In this document: in pieces, positions 1 to 5,742 of the stretch | How the letters are laid out: every line of letters starts with the position of its first letter | Position numbering within the stretch: the stretch's first letter is position 1 | DNA from: an uncultured Limnohabitans sp. | GTDB taxonomy: Bacteria > Pseudomonadota > Gammaproteobacteria > Burkholderiales > Burkholderiaceae_C | Direction: 5' to 3' | Assembly (NCBI RefSeq): GCF_937889215.1 | Contig: NZ_CALBEX010000534.1 | Span: 1-6,559 of the forward strand | Length of the DNA: 6,559 bases | Made by a program: the position numbers and the translations under genes | The notes under the pieces: generated by a model | Told to the model about the DNA's origin: nothing | Seen by the model: the letters and a program-made list of their open reading frames with translations, nothing else | The model's database searches: none

Positions 1-34
1 AGGGGTCGGTTTTGAGCAGGTCGAATTGGAACAT
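1..34 (-). CDS. tgt: Probable start of queuine tRNA-ribosyltransferase (partial)
   Basis: Reading the minus strand from the ATG at 34-32 gives MFQFDLLKTDP before the window ends. I recall bacterial tRNA-guanine transglycosylases from Comamonadaceae beginning in a very similar way (M-x-x-F-[DE]-L-L-x-T-D-P), just ahead of the conserved ARRG and HGVVETPIFMPVGTYG segments, which would lie outside the window. Tgt exchanges guanine for the queuine precursor preQ1 at the wobble position of tRNAs with GUN anticodons. The identification rests on 11 residues only and could be wrong. No Shine-Dalgarno sequence precedes the ATG. A TACAAT hexamer at 47-42 sits 7 bases upstream, so a leaderless or nearly leaderless transcript is possible. 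It is on the same strand as the repeat-protein gene but separated from it by a strong terminator. Confidence 0.45.
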   Translation of the reverse strand, partial: MFQFDLLKTDP

Positions 35-210
35 GAGGACGATTGTAAGAGGGGGTGCTGGCACCCGAACGATCCCGTGTTCAATCGGCTAAGGCCTCCT
101 GGAGTGGTGGGCAGTGGGCATCAAAAAAGCCCGTTTGACCTCGACTGTGGCGGCTAAAGTTCGCGCACGGGTTGAGACAAAGGGCGGTATGCAGGCGGCA
201 CATCGGCACC
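35..210 (-). promoter_or_regulatory. Upstream region of the tgt-like gene with 14-base palindrome
   Basis: This noncoding stretch lies between the terminator at 211-242 and the tgt-like start. It holds a TACAAT -10-like hexamer (47-42, minus strand) with no good -35 at 16-18 bases. A perfect inverted repeat GGGTGCTGGCACCC lies at 53-66, immediately upstream of that hexamer, where a repressor or activator could bind. A second T-run on the minus strand (128-123) follows ACGGGC (134-129), which could pair with CCCGT at 171-167 across a 32-base loop; that is a poor terminator. I see no convincing gene. The plus-strand frame open from 2 to 157 matches nothing I recognise. Confidence 0.3.
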
Positions 211-242
211 AAAAAAGAACGCCCCGGTGGGGCGATCTTTTT
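211..242 (-). terminator. Bidirectional rho-independent terminator of the repeat-protein gene
   Basis: A perfect 6-bp GC stem (CGCCCC at 220-225 and GGGGCG at 229-234) with a 3-base loop is flanked by a run of six A on the left (211-216) and five T on the right (238-242). Read on the minus strand it ends in TTCTTTTTT, a classic intrinsic terminator. It starts 14 bases after the stop codon of the repeat-protein gene at 257. The A-tract and T-tract can also pair with each other, lengthening the stem, so it should stop transcription from both directions. Confidence 0.9.
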
Positions 243-256
243 GGCGAAGGGGTCAC

Positions 257-1318
257 TCAGTTGGGCGACACGCCCAAAGCCTTCACGGTTTCCAAGTTCA
301 GGAAGCCATCAACTGGCAAGCTGTTGGCCCTTTGATAAGCGTTGACAGCCCGCATGGTGTTGGCTCGGATCACGCCGTCCACCGCGCCGGGGTTGTGACC
401 TGCGGTCAGCAATGCACGCTGAATTTCCATGATTTTCGAGGGTGTGGCGTTGGTCTCACACAGCACCGAACGGCGTTCCAATCGGGCATCGGCGACTTTC
501 ACTTGATAAGGCAAGTCTTCGTATTGCGCGGGCACCTTGATTTCGCGCACTTGAGGGGGAACGTCGACAACTTGCCGTTTGACCGTGGTGTAGACCGCTG
601 GGACGATCTCTTCACGCACGCTTGCGGCCTGATCAATCACACGACGTGAGACCACTTGCGTGAGCGCTGGCACAGGAATCTTGCGCACCGATGCGGGGGT
701 GTCAATGACTTGTCGCTCCACCGTGCTGTATTCAGCGGGTATGACCACTTCACGGGTGCTTTCGGGGGTGTCAAGCACTTGCTTGGAAATGCTGCCATAG
801 ACCGCAGGGGCAATCAGAACCTCTTCGGTTTTTGCAGGAATGATTTCCACACGCGATTTGACGACCTTGGTGGTGCCTGGCACTTCGACGGTGATGACGC
901 GGGCCGGCTGGTCTAACACTTGACGCGCTACATCGGTGAATTGCTCGGGGGTCACGACTTCACGCACATAGGCCTCTTCGCCAGATTCTGCGCCTGCGGA
1001 GGGGGTCTTGCTGGCGTTGTCTTTGGTGGTTTGCAGGCTGGAGGCGCGCAAAACGCGGTCACCTTGCGGGGTGGCCACAATGTCCCCATTGTCATCAAAG
1101 CGATAGCCTTGCTTTTTCAGTTTTTCCACATCAATGATTTGGCGAGTGATGGTTTGCACTTGGCCAGGAATGACCACCTCTTTGCTGCTGGCAGCGCGCT
1201 CCAGCACCCGGCGTGTCACGGTGGCGTATTCAGCGGGGACGCTGACTTCACGCGTGGTGGCCGCCGTCTTGAGGACTTGGCGGCTGATGGTTTGGTATTG
1301 GGCAGGGATTTCTACCAA
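257..1318 (-). CDS. Repeat envelope protein, 3' part with peptidoglycan-binding domain (out of frame with 5' part)
   Basis: This frame continues the protein begun at 2690 after a frameshift near 1316; it has no start site of its own that I would trust. From the TTG codon at 1318 it encodes 353 residues. Counting from there, residues 4-72 hold three 23-residue repeats of the type [IV]PAxYxTVxRxVL. A linker of about 50 residues follows, rich in G, D, S and T (DDNGDIVATPQGDRV). Residues 123-284 hold seven more repeats. The last 60 residues form a PG_binding_1-type domain (IQRALLTAGHNPGAVDG, AYQRANSLPVDGFL, TVKALG; bases about 269-439), a fold known to bind peptidoglycan. A domain of this kind implies that the C-terminus is anchored in the periplasmic cell wall. 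The overall function is unknown to me. A terminator follows 14 bases after the stop codon. Confidence 0.75.
   Translation of the reverse strand: MVEIPAQYQTISRQVLKTAATTREVSVPAEYATVTRRVLERAASSKEVVIPGQVQTITRQIIDVEKLKKQGYRFDDNGDIVATPQGDRVLRASSLQTTKDNASKTPSAGAESGEEAYVREVVTPEQFTDVARQVLDQPARVITVEVPGTTKVVKSRVEIIPAKTEEVLIAPAVYGSISKQVLDTPESTREVVIPAEYSTVERQVIDTPASVRKIPVPALTQVVSRRVIDQAASVREEIVPAVYTTVKRQVVDVPPQVREIKVPAQYEDLPYQVKVADARLERRSVLCETNATPSKIMEIQRALLTAGHNPGAVDGVIRANTMRAVNAYQRANSLPVDGFLNLETVKALGVSPN
467..1309 (-). repeat. Second array of 23-residue coding repeats (10 units in two blocks)
   Basis: Three tandem units occupy 1309-1103 and seven occupy 952-467, with a non-repetitive linker (about 50 codons) between them. 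Units start at the I/V before PA: IPAQYQTISRQVL, VPAEYATVTRRVL, IPGQVQTITRQII, then TPEQFTDVARQVL, VPGTTKVVKSRVE, APAVYGSISKQVL, IPAEYSTVERQVI, VPALTQVVSRRVI, VPAVYTTVKRQVV and VPAQYEDLPYQVK. One extra residue (I) is inserted before the APAVY unit; otherwise the period is exactly 69 bases. The final unit carries VKVADAR, matching the VKIADAH of the final unit in the first array, so each array ends in a related cap. Confidence 0.85.
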
Positions 1319-2690
1319 GCACGTCGTCATCCAGGTTGGTGTTGTCGCCCGTGAGCACGCGGGTTTCCAGTGCGGCTTTGCTGTTGTTCGCCGCAGCAGG
1401 GATGTCGATGCGGTTGCCATCAAAGGCTGTGTTGTCTGCGCCGATCACAAAACCTTTTAGGGGGCGAATATCCAGTGCCTGGCCGATCCAGGCACGGCCA
1501 CGTTTCCATTCCTTGTGCGCATCGGCAATCTTGACGCGCTCGGTCACGGTCTCAAAAACAGGACCAATGGTCTCAAGGCGGGTGCTGGCAGGCTTAACTT
1601 CCACCCGCTCCGTGACGTTTTTGTAGATGGCGGGTGTCACCTCAATGCGGCTGCTGGCTTCGCGCAAAGTCATTTCTTCGCGAACGGTTTTCATGGGCAA
1701 GGCCAGGGGCACATAAGCAACACTTTCGGGCTTGATCATGACGCGCTCAGTCACCGTTTTGAACGTGGCAGGCAGCGCTTTCGCGATGGTGGTGGCGGGG
1801 CGATCTTCCACGGTCTCTTCGCGGTCTTCGTACTGCGCCGGGATCACCTTGAGGCCTTTTCTTTCAGGCGTGACCAGCACCTTTTCGCTGACCGTTTTGT
1901 AAGTGGCAGGAATCACTTCCAGTCGTGTGCTTTCGGGCTTGACCAGAATGCGTTCGCTGACCGTTTTGTAAGTGGTCGGTATGGGTTCTTCGCGCTCGGA
2001 GGCGGCTTGAATAACCACGGTTTCTTCGACGGTTTTGTAGGTGGCCGGTATGGTCATTTGTTTTTTGATTTCGGGCACAACCAACACCTGCTCAGAGATG
2101 CTCTTGTAAGTGGCCGGTATGACCTCCATGCGCAGCGTTTCTGGCACTTTGACCACACGCTCGGTTTTGGTTTCAAACTTCGCCTGAATCTGGACTGTGG
2201 CAAAGCATTCGGTGTTGCTGACAGCAACGCCCAATGGTCGGGGAAACGCACCGCTGAAATTGTTGTCGCATTGCAGCATGCTGGCACGCACCAAGTTGCC
2301 AGAGTTATCAAAATAAGCGTTGATGGGCATTTGAGGTGCATATGGGACAAATTTGCCGATCAAATCGCCACTGACGCCATCGCGCCCATTTGAACGCCCA
2401 ACGCCCAAGTCGCAGGAGCCTTTGCTGTAATCGGCAACGCTGAGGTCTTTCAAGGCCATCGGACGCACTTCGACTTCGCCAGCACGCTTGAAGGGGGGAT
2501 GGTTGGTGTAGGGTTGGTAAAACTTGGCGCTGCCCGATTCGATGGCTGCGGTGCATTCGGCCAATGTGTCGTACCCCTCATTGCCGTTTTGGTCTTGATG
2601 CACTGCTGCAGTGGCTTGCAATGCACACAGGCTGATCAGGCTCAGACCTGCAAGAGCGGGGCGGTGACGTTTGTAAATCATTTGTAGCAT
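1248..2690 (-). CDS. Secreted 23-residue-repeat protein, 5' part (frameshifted gene)
   Basis: This 480-residue reading frame is genuine for its first 458 residues; the last 22 are out-of-frame tail after the frameshift. Residues 1-28 form a Sec signal peptide: basic KRHR at 7-10, hydrophobic core PALAGLSLISLCALQ, and a likely cut after ATA at 26-28. Residues 30-165 form an N-terminal region with four cysteines (46, 93, 141, 162) that could make two disulfides; I do not recognise the fold. Residues 168-397 are ten exact 23-residue repeats. Residues 398-458 form a non-repetitive bridge to the second array. The start at 2690 is supported by AGGA at 2700-2697, six bases upstream. Joined to its 3' part, the protein would be exported and held at peptidoglycan by its C-terminal domain. 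A structural, adhesive or stress role is a guess only. Confidence 0.8.
   Translation of the reverse strand: MLQMIYKRHRPALAGLSLISLCALQATAAVHQDQNGNEGYDTLAECTAAIESGSAKFYQPYTNHPPFKRAGEVEVRPMALKDLSVADYSKGSCDLGVGRSNGRDGVSGDLIGKFVPYAPQMPINAYFDNSGNLVRASMLQCDNNFSGAFPRPLGVAVSNTECFATVQIQAKFETKTERVVKVPETLRMEVIPATYKSISEQVLVVPEIKKQMTIPATYKTVEETVVIQAASEREEPIPTTYKTVSERILVKPESTRLEVIPATYKTVSEKVLVTPERKGLKVIPAQYEDREETVEDRPATTIAKALPATFKTVTERVMIKPESVAYVPLALPMKTVREEMTLREASSRIEVTPAIYKNVTERVEVKPASTRLETIGPVFETVTERVKIADAHKEWKRGRAWIGQALDIRPLKGFVIGADNTAFDGNRIDIPAAANNSKAALETRVLTGDNTNLDDDVLGRNPCPIPNHQPPSPQDGGHHA
1314..1322 (-). other. Frameshift splitting the 23-residue-repeat protein gene
   Basis: On the minus strand the upstream frame reads ...NLDDDVL through the CTT codon at 1319-1317 and then runs into an unrelated 22-residue tail ending at 1248. 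The next frame picks up the repeat protein at once as LVEIPAQYQT from 1318. Removing one base in the CTTGG stretch (1319-1315), or restoring two or five bases, joins the frames into one protein of about 810 residues (458 plus about 352). Repeats and domains lie intact on both sides, so this is a single lesion in one gene. The sequence cannot tell a real mutation, a phase-variable switch and a sequencing error apart. There is no homopolymer longer than two bases at the site. Confidence 0.85.
1500..2189 (-). repeat. First array of ten 69-base (23-residue) coding repeats
   Basis: Ten contiguous units with no insertions or deletions have the approximate consensus IPATYKTVSERVLVKPESTR plus three residues, usually ending in V. 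Examples are IPATYKSISEQVLVVPE, IPTTYKTVSERILVKPE, LPATFKTVTERVMIKPE and TPAIYKNVTERVEVKPA. The last unit (IGPVFETVTERVKIADAHKE) deviates and looks like a cap. At DNA level units 4 and 5 share an identical stretch of 23 bases (1953-1975 and 1884-1906, exactly 69 bases apart), pointing to recent tandem duplication. The alternating hydrophobic pattern suggests two short beta strands per unit, hence a beta-rich rod or solenoid (inference). Confidence 0.9.
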
Positions 2691-2696
2691 GTCGGG

Positions 2697-2760
2697 TCCT
2701 GGCTGTTAATAAACATTTGTAATTATATAGTTTCAGCCTTAATAAAATTGTAATAATTGA
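2697..2760 (-). promoter_or_regulatory. Promoter and AT-rich control region of the repeat-protein gene
   Basis: A perfect TATAAT -10 lies on the minus strand at 2727-2722, about 32 bases before the ATG at 2690, and the AGGA ribosome site is at 2700-2697. The -35 is weak: CAATTT at 17-base spacing, or TTACAA (2753-2748) at 20. That suggests help from an activator or an alternative sigma factor. The region is strongly AT-rich compared with its surroundings. It contains an imperfect direct repeat: TTAATAAA at 2706 and 2739, each followed by TTGTAAT at 2717 and 2748, about three helical turns apart. The rest of the gap up to the regulator stop at 2849 holds no gene, and I find no convincing terminator for the regulator gene there. 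Confidence 0.55.
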
Positions 2761-2848
2761 TAATGCTTAATATGGATTAGAAAACGTTGTGCGCTTGGAC
2801 TCATGTCGGTACTGAAGGCATCCTTAAGGTCTTTAAATGCGCTGTGTG

Positions 2849-3778
2849 TCACGCCTTGGATTCATCGCCAAAGCTCTGCGCCACCAATGCCCGCAACCAC
2901 TGGTGCCCTGGGTCTTGGTGCAGGCGGGCGTGCCAGAACTGGTGAATTGCGCTGCCGTCCACCACCACTGGCAGGGCGCGGGTGATCAGGGCGAAGGGCC
3001 CCGCCACACGTTCAGCAAAGCGTTCGGGCACCGTGGCGATCAGATCTGAGTGAGCCAGTACATCGCCCAGTGCCACGTAATGCGGCACGGTCAGTCTGAT
3101 GCGTCGCTGCAGGCCTTGTCGCGCCAAGGCTTCGCTCAGAGCGCCATCGACCCGGCCGTGCCCGGTGCCCGCAGCGATCACTTGCACATGGCTGGCGGCT
3201 GCAAAGTCTTTCAGCGTCAATGCTGCCGTATTCCCCAGAGGGTGGTCTTTGCGCATCAGGCACACATAGGGCTGGCGAAACAACGCTTGCTGAAAAAAGC
3301 CCGCCTGCAATTGCGGCAACAAGCCCAGGGCCAGGTCGGTGCGCCCGCAGACCATGTCGTCCTTCAGGCTGGCGTTGGTCACAGCCACCACGTTCAGCGT
3401 GACACCGGGTGCGGCCTGAGCCAGCGCATCCATCAACACAGGCAAGAAATACATTTCACCCACATCGGTCATGGCCAGCGTGAAGCAGCGTTCGCTGGTG
3501 TTTGGGTCAAAGGAGGCGCGCACTTGCAGCGCTTGCTGCAGACCGTCGAGGGCGGTGGCCACGGGTTCGGCCAATTGCAAGGCGTAAGGCGTGGGCAGCA
3601 TGCCCTGCTGGGTGCGCAAAAAAAGTTCATCGCCCAGGCTGGCACGCAGCCGACCCAAGGCGCTGCTGACGGCGGGCTGGCTCATGCCCAAGGCCACAGC
3701 CACAGCAGAGACACGTTTTTCGCGCAGCAGGTGGTGAAAAACCAGCAACAAGTTCAAGTCCAGTCGGGCGAGTTCCAT
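2849..3778 (-). CDS. nagR: LysR-family transcriptional regulator, NahR/NagR type
   Basis: This 309-residue protein has the usual length of its family. An N-terminal winged helix-turn-helix spans about residues 5-62 (LDLNLLLVFHHLLREKRVS, then GMSQPAVSSALGRLR). The co-inducer-binding periplasmic-binding-protein fold spans about 97-295 (CFTLAMTDVGEMYFLP, VIAAGTGHG, VPHYVALGDVLAHSDLIATVP, HQFWHAR). These segments match NagR, NahR and DntR as I recall them. NagR and NahR answer to salicylate, which fits the adjacent hydroxylase genes. I chose the ATG at 3778 because MELARLDLNLL aligns with the known start of the family; a TTG at 3796 would add six residues. Neither start has a clear Shine-Dalgarno sequence. 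The gene is divergent from nagG across about 220 bases containing a likely operator, so it probably activates nagG and represses itself. The exact effector is inferred, not shown. Confidence 0.88.
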   Translation of the reverse strand: MELARLDLNLLLVFHHLLREKRVSAVAVALGMSQPAVSSALGRLRASLGDELFLRTQQGMLPTPYALQLAEPVATALDGLQQALQVRASFDPNTSERCFTLAMTDVGEMYFLPVLMDALAQAAPGVTLNVVAVTNASLKDDMVCGRTDLALGLLPQLQAGFFQQALFRQPYVCLMRKDHPLGNTAALTLKDFAAASHVQVIAAGTGHGRVDGALSEALARQGLQRRIRLTVPHYVALGDVLAHSDLIATVPERFAERVAGPFALITRALPVVVDGSAIHQFWHARLHQDPGHQWLRALVAQSFGDESKA

Positions 3779-3801
3779 GGCGTATGGGTTGAGCAATATT
3801 T

Positions 3802-3832
3802 GAAATTCGGATAATAATTATCTTCTAATTTC
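3802..3832. promoter_or_regulatory. Nested inverted repeat, candidate LysR-type operator
   Basis: A perfect dyad GATAAT-A-ATTATC lies at 3810-3822. It is flanked by a second pair of arms, GAAATT at 3802-3807 and AATTTC at 3827-3832, centred within one base of the inner dyad. It lies 24 bases upstream of the regulator start and about 170 bases upstream of nagG, inside an AT-rich patch. Nested partial dyads in the divergent gap are typical of LysR-type recognition and activation sites. Binding by the adjacent regulator is inference. Confidence 0.6.
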
Positions 3833-3834
3833 GA

Positions 3835-4000
3835 TTTACTGAATTGGTGTGTTTCGCCATGATAAGAATTGAATCTTGTAAATCTTGGCTGTCGGAGCCT
3901 GTTGGTCTGCGGCTTCATCCCCCACACCGTCGCCTTCCATCCAGATCAGCGTCGGAGCTGAAATTCCGACCTGCAAAATCCTTGAATCCAAAGAGGCACC
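3835..4000 (+). promoter_or_regulatory. nagG promoter and long leader with hairpin
   Basis: I cannot pick a confident -35/-10 pair; TTGGTG at 3844-3849 is one poor -35 candidate. Direct repeats AATCTTG occur at 3872-3878 and 3881-3887. GTCGGAGC occurs at 3891-3898 and again at 3951-3958. The second copy can pair with TCCGAC at 3965-3970 to form a 6-bp hairpin with an 8-base loop, and the first copy could pair with the same target, so alternative folds are possible. The ribosome site for nagG is AAGAGG at 3991-3996, four bases before its ATG. No remnant of a reductase gene is visible. Confidence 0.4.
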
Positions 4001-5266
4001 ATGCGCGAACAAACCATCCACTGGGAAACGGACGGCACCAGTCGCATCCCGTTTGCCGTGTACACCGACGAAGACCGGCACAAAAAGGAGCTGGAGCGCT
4101 TCTTTTACAAAAGCCACTGGAGTTACGTGGGCCTGGAGGCCGAGATCCCGAACGTGGGCGATTTCAAACGCACCGTGGTGGGCGAGCGCTCGGTCATCAT
4201 GACGCGCAGCGAGGGCGGCCAGATCCATGTGGTCGAGAACGTCTGCGCCCACCGGGGCATGCAGTTTTGCCGTGAGCGCCATGGCAACAAGAAAGAGTTT
4301 GTTTGCCCTTACCACCAGTGGAGCTACACCCTCAAAGGCGATTTGCAAGGCGTGCCGTTTCGGCGCGGTGTGCGGCAAGACGGCAAAGTCAACGGTGGCA
4401 TGCCCGCCGACTTTGACCCCAAAGACCACGGCCTGACGGCTCTGAAAGTGGCCACCCGGGGTGGCGTGGTGTTTGCGTCGTTTGACCACGGTGTGGAGTC
4501 GCTTGAAGACTTCATGGGGCCGACCATCCTGAAATACTTTGACCGCCTGTTCAACGGCCGCAAGCTGGTGGTGTTGGGCTACAACCGACAGCGCATTCCG
4601 GGCAACTGGAAGCTGATGCAGGAAAACATCAAGGACCCCTACCACCCCGGTCTGTTGCACACCTGGTTTGTGACCTTTGGACTTTGGCGTGCCGACAACA
4701 AGAGCGAGTTGCGCATGGACGCGCACCACCGCCACGCCGCCATGATCTCGACCCGGGGCAGCGCGGGCCAGGCCACGGGCGCGGCCTCTCAGGTCACGCA
4801 GGTGAGCAGCTTCAAGGACAGCATGCAGCTTAACGACCCGAGCTTTCTGGACATCGTGCCCGAGGGCTGGTGGCAGATGGAAGAGCAAATGCCCACGGCC
4901 GTGATGATGACGCTCTTCCCCAGCGTGATTTTTCAGCAGCAGGTCAACAGCGTGTCCACCCGCCACATCCAGCCCGACGGGCATGGTGCGTTTGATTTTG
5001 TCTGGACGCATTTCGGCTTTGAGGACGACACACCCGAGATGACCGAGCGCCGCCTCCGCCAGTCCAACCTGTTTGGCCCGGCCGGTTTTGTGAGTGCGGA
5101 CGACGGCGAGGTGATCGAGTTCTCGCAGCAAGCCTTTGAGACCAAACCCGAGCACCGCATGCTGGTGGAGCTGGGCGGGCGCGATGTGGGCGAGACCGAC
5201 CACATGGTGACCGAGACCCTGATCCGGGGCATGTACGAATACTGGCGCAAAGTGATGGAGGCATGA
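4001..5266 (+). CDS. nagG: Salicylate 5-hydroxylase, large (alpha) oxygenase subunit
   Basis: This 421-residue protein is the catalytic subunit of a ring-hydroxylating Rieske non-heme iron oxygenase. The Rieske [2Fe-2S] ligands are C82-x-H84 (CAHRGMQFC) and C102-x2-H105 (CPYHQWSY). The catalytic iron site is seen in [14 protein letters not shown] (His215, His220, with Asp212 as the bridging residue) and a distal Asp in SADDGEV (367 or 368). Long stretches such as [30 protein letters not shown] and [19 protein letters not shown] match NagG of Ralstonia U2 as I remember it, including total length (about 423). The expected reaction is salicylate plus O2 and two electrons to gentisate (2,5-dihydroxybenzoate), in the cytoplasm. 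A related ortho-substituted benzoate, such as anthranilate or a methylsalicylate, cannot be excluded. The ATG has AAGAGG four bases upstream. The gene's end overlaps the region where nagH starts. Confidence 0.9.
   Translation: MREQTIHWETDGTSRIPFAVYTDEDRHKKELERFFYKSHWSYVGLEAEIPNVGDFKRTVVGERSVIMTRSEGGQIHVVENVCAHRGMQFCRERHGNKKEFVCPYHQWSYTLKGDLQGVPFRRGVRQDGKVNGGMPADFDPKDHGLTALKVATRGGVVFASFDHGVESLEDFMGPTILKYFDRLFNGRKLVVLGYNRQRIPGNWKLMQENIKDPYHPGLLHTWFVTFGLWRADNKSELRMDAHHRHAAMISTRGSAGQATGAASQVTQVSSFKDSMQLNDPSFLDIVPEGWWQMEEQMPTAVMMTLFPSVIFQQQVNSVSTRHIQPDGHGAFDFVWTHFGFEDDTPEMTERRLRQSNLFGPAGFVSADDGEVIEFSQQAFETKPEHRMLVELGGRDVGETDHMVTETLIRGMYEYWRKVMEA
5257..5261 (+). promoter_or_regulatory. Ribosome binding site that decides the nagH start
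   Basis: GGAGG lies inside the last codons of nagG. It is only one base from the ATG at 5263 (which overlaps the nagG stop as ATGA) but seven bases from the ATG at 5269. The spacing, together with the family N-terminus (MV[DN]FET), favours 5269. Confidence 0.7.
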
Positions 5267-5268
5267 AT

Positions 5269-5742
5269 ATGGTGAACTTTGAAACCCACATGGCCTTGAA
5301 CCGCCTGTATGCCGATTACGCCCTGGCTGTGGACAGCGGCCATTGGGATTTATGGCCCGAGTTTTTTACCGAGCAATGCGTGTACAAACTCATCCCGCGA
5401 GAAAACCATCAGCGCGGCTTTCCGCTGTGCACGCTGTCGTTTACCAGCAAAGGGATGTTGAAAGACCGCGTCTATGGCATCCAGGAAACGCTGTACCACG
5501 ACCCTTACTACCAGCGCCATGTGGTGGGTGCGCCGGTGGTGCGGCGTGTCGACGGTGAGCGCATCCATGCCGAGGCCAACTATGCGGTGTTCCGCACCAA
5601 GCTCGACAAGGCCAGCACGGTGTTCAATGTGGACCGCTACATCGACACCATCGTGCCCACCCCAGAGGGCCTGAAGTTCGCAGAGCGCCTGTGTGTGTAC
5701 GACAGCGAAATGATCCCCAACGCCATCATTTACCCGATATGA
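5269..5742 (+). CDS. nagH: Salicylate 5-hydroxylase, small (beta) oxygenase subunit
   Basis: This 157-residue protein is of the ring-hydroxylating dioxygenase beta-subunit family (a cystatin/NTF2-like fold), usual length 155-195. Recognisable segments include [14 protein letters not shown] near the N-terminus, [12 protein letters not shown] (42-53), [21 protein letters not shown] in the middle and [13 protein letters not shown] at the C-terminus, all close to NagH as I recall it. Beta subunits are mostly structural, forming the alpha3beta3 hexamer with NagG in the cytoplasm. I place the start at 5269, not 5263, because GGAGG at 5257-5261 is then well spaced and MVNFET fits the family start. 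It lies directly after nagG, and its stop overlaps the ferredoxin start (ATGA at 5739-5742), so the three genes are almost certainly one transcript with coupled translation. Confidence 0.88.
   Translation: MVNFETHMALNRLYADYALAVDSGHWDLWPEFFTEQCVYKLIPRENHQRGFPLCTLSFTSKGMLKDRVYGIQETLYHDPYYQRHVVGAPVVRRVDGERIHAEANYAVFRTKLDKASTVFNVDRYIDTIVPTPEGLKFAERLCVYDSEMIPNAIIYPI

Noticed and set aside
2..157. Plus-strand frame open from the window edge to a TAA at 155-157
   Set aside because: The translation resembles nothing I know and it conflicts with the tgt-like start on the other strand; a 51-codon open stretch is expected by chance here.
123..171. Small RNA or second intrinsic terminator at the T-run (minus strand)
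   Set aside because: The only pairing near the six-T run needs a 32-base loop and no promoter for a short transcript is evident.
1314..1322. Programmed +1 ribosomal frameshift at CTT-GGT
   Set aside because: CTT is a known slippery codon for +1 shifts, but there is no in-frame stop right after it, no upstream Shine-Dalgarno-like stimulator and no obvious downstream structure; mutation or sequence error is simpler.
656..1354. Plus-strand frames opposite the second repeat array
   Set aside because: They are shadows produced by the same repeat periodicity and match no family.
467..2189. CRISPR array or DNA satellite
   Set aside because: The 69-base periodicity is contiguous, in frame and diverged at synonymous and variable positions, with no spacers; it is a protein-coding repeat.
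1515..2393. Plus-strand open frame of about 290 codons opposite the first repeat array
   Set aside because: Its periodic GRNHF-like motifs mirror the 69-base repeats on the other strand; it has no start signal and the minus-strand protein has signal peptide and domain logic.
3779..3796. TTG start of the regulator six codons upstream
   Set aside because: The ATG at 3778 aligns with the family N-terminus (MEL-x-x-LDLNLL) and the TTG has no better ribosome site.
3836..5203. Minus-strand open frame of about 455 codons lying across nagG and its leader
   Set aside because: It is antisense to a clearly conserved oxygenase gene, is rich in A, H, V and L as expected for a shadow of GC-rich codons, has no recognisable domain and no ribosome site.
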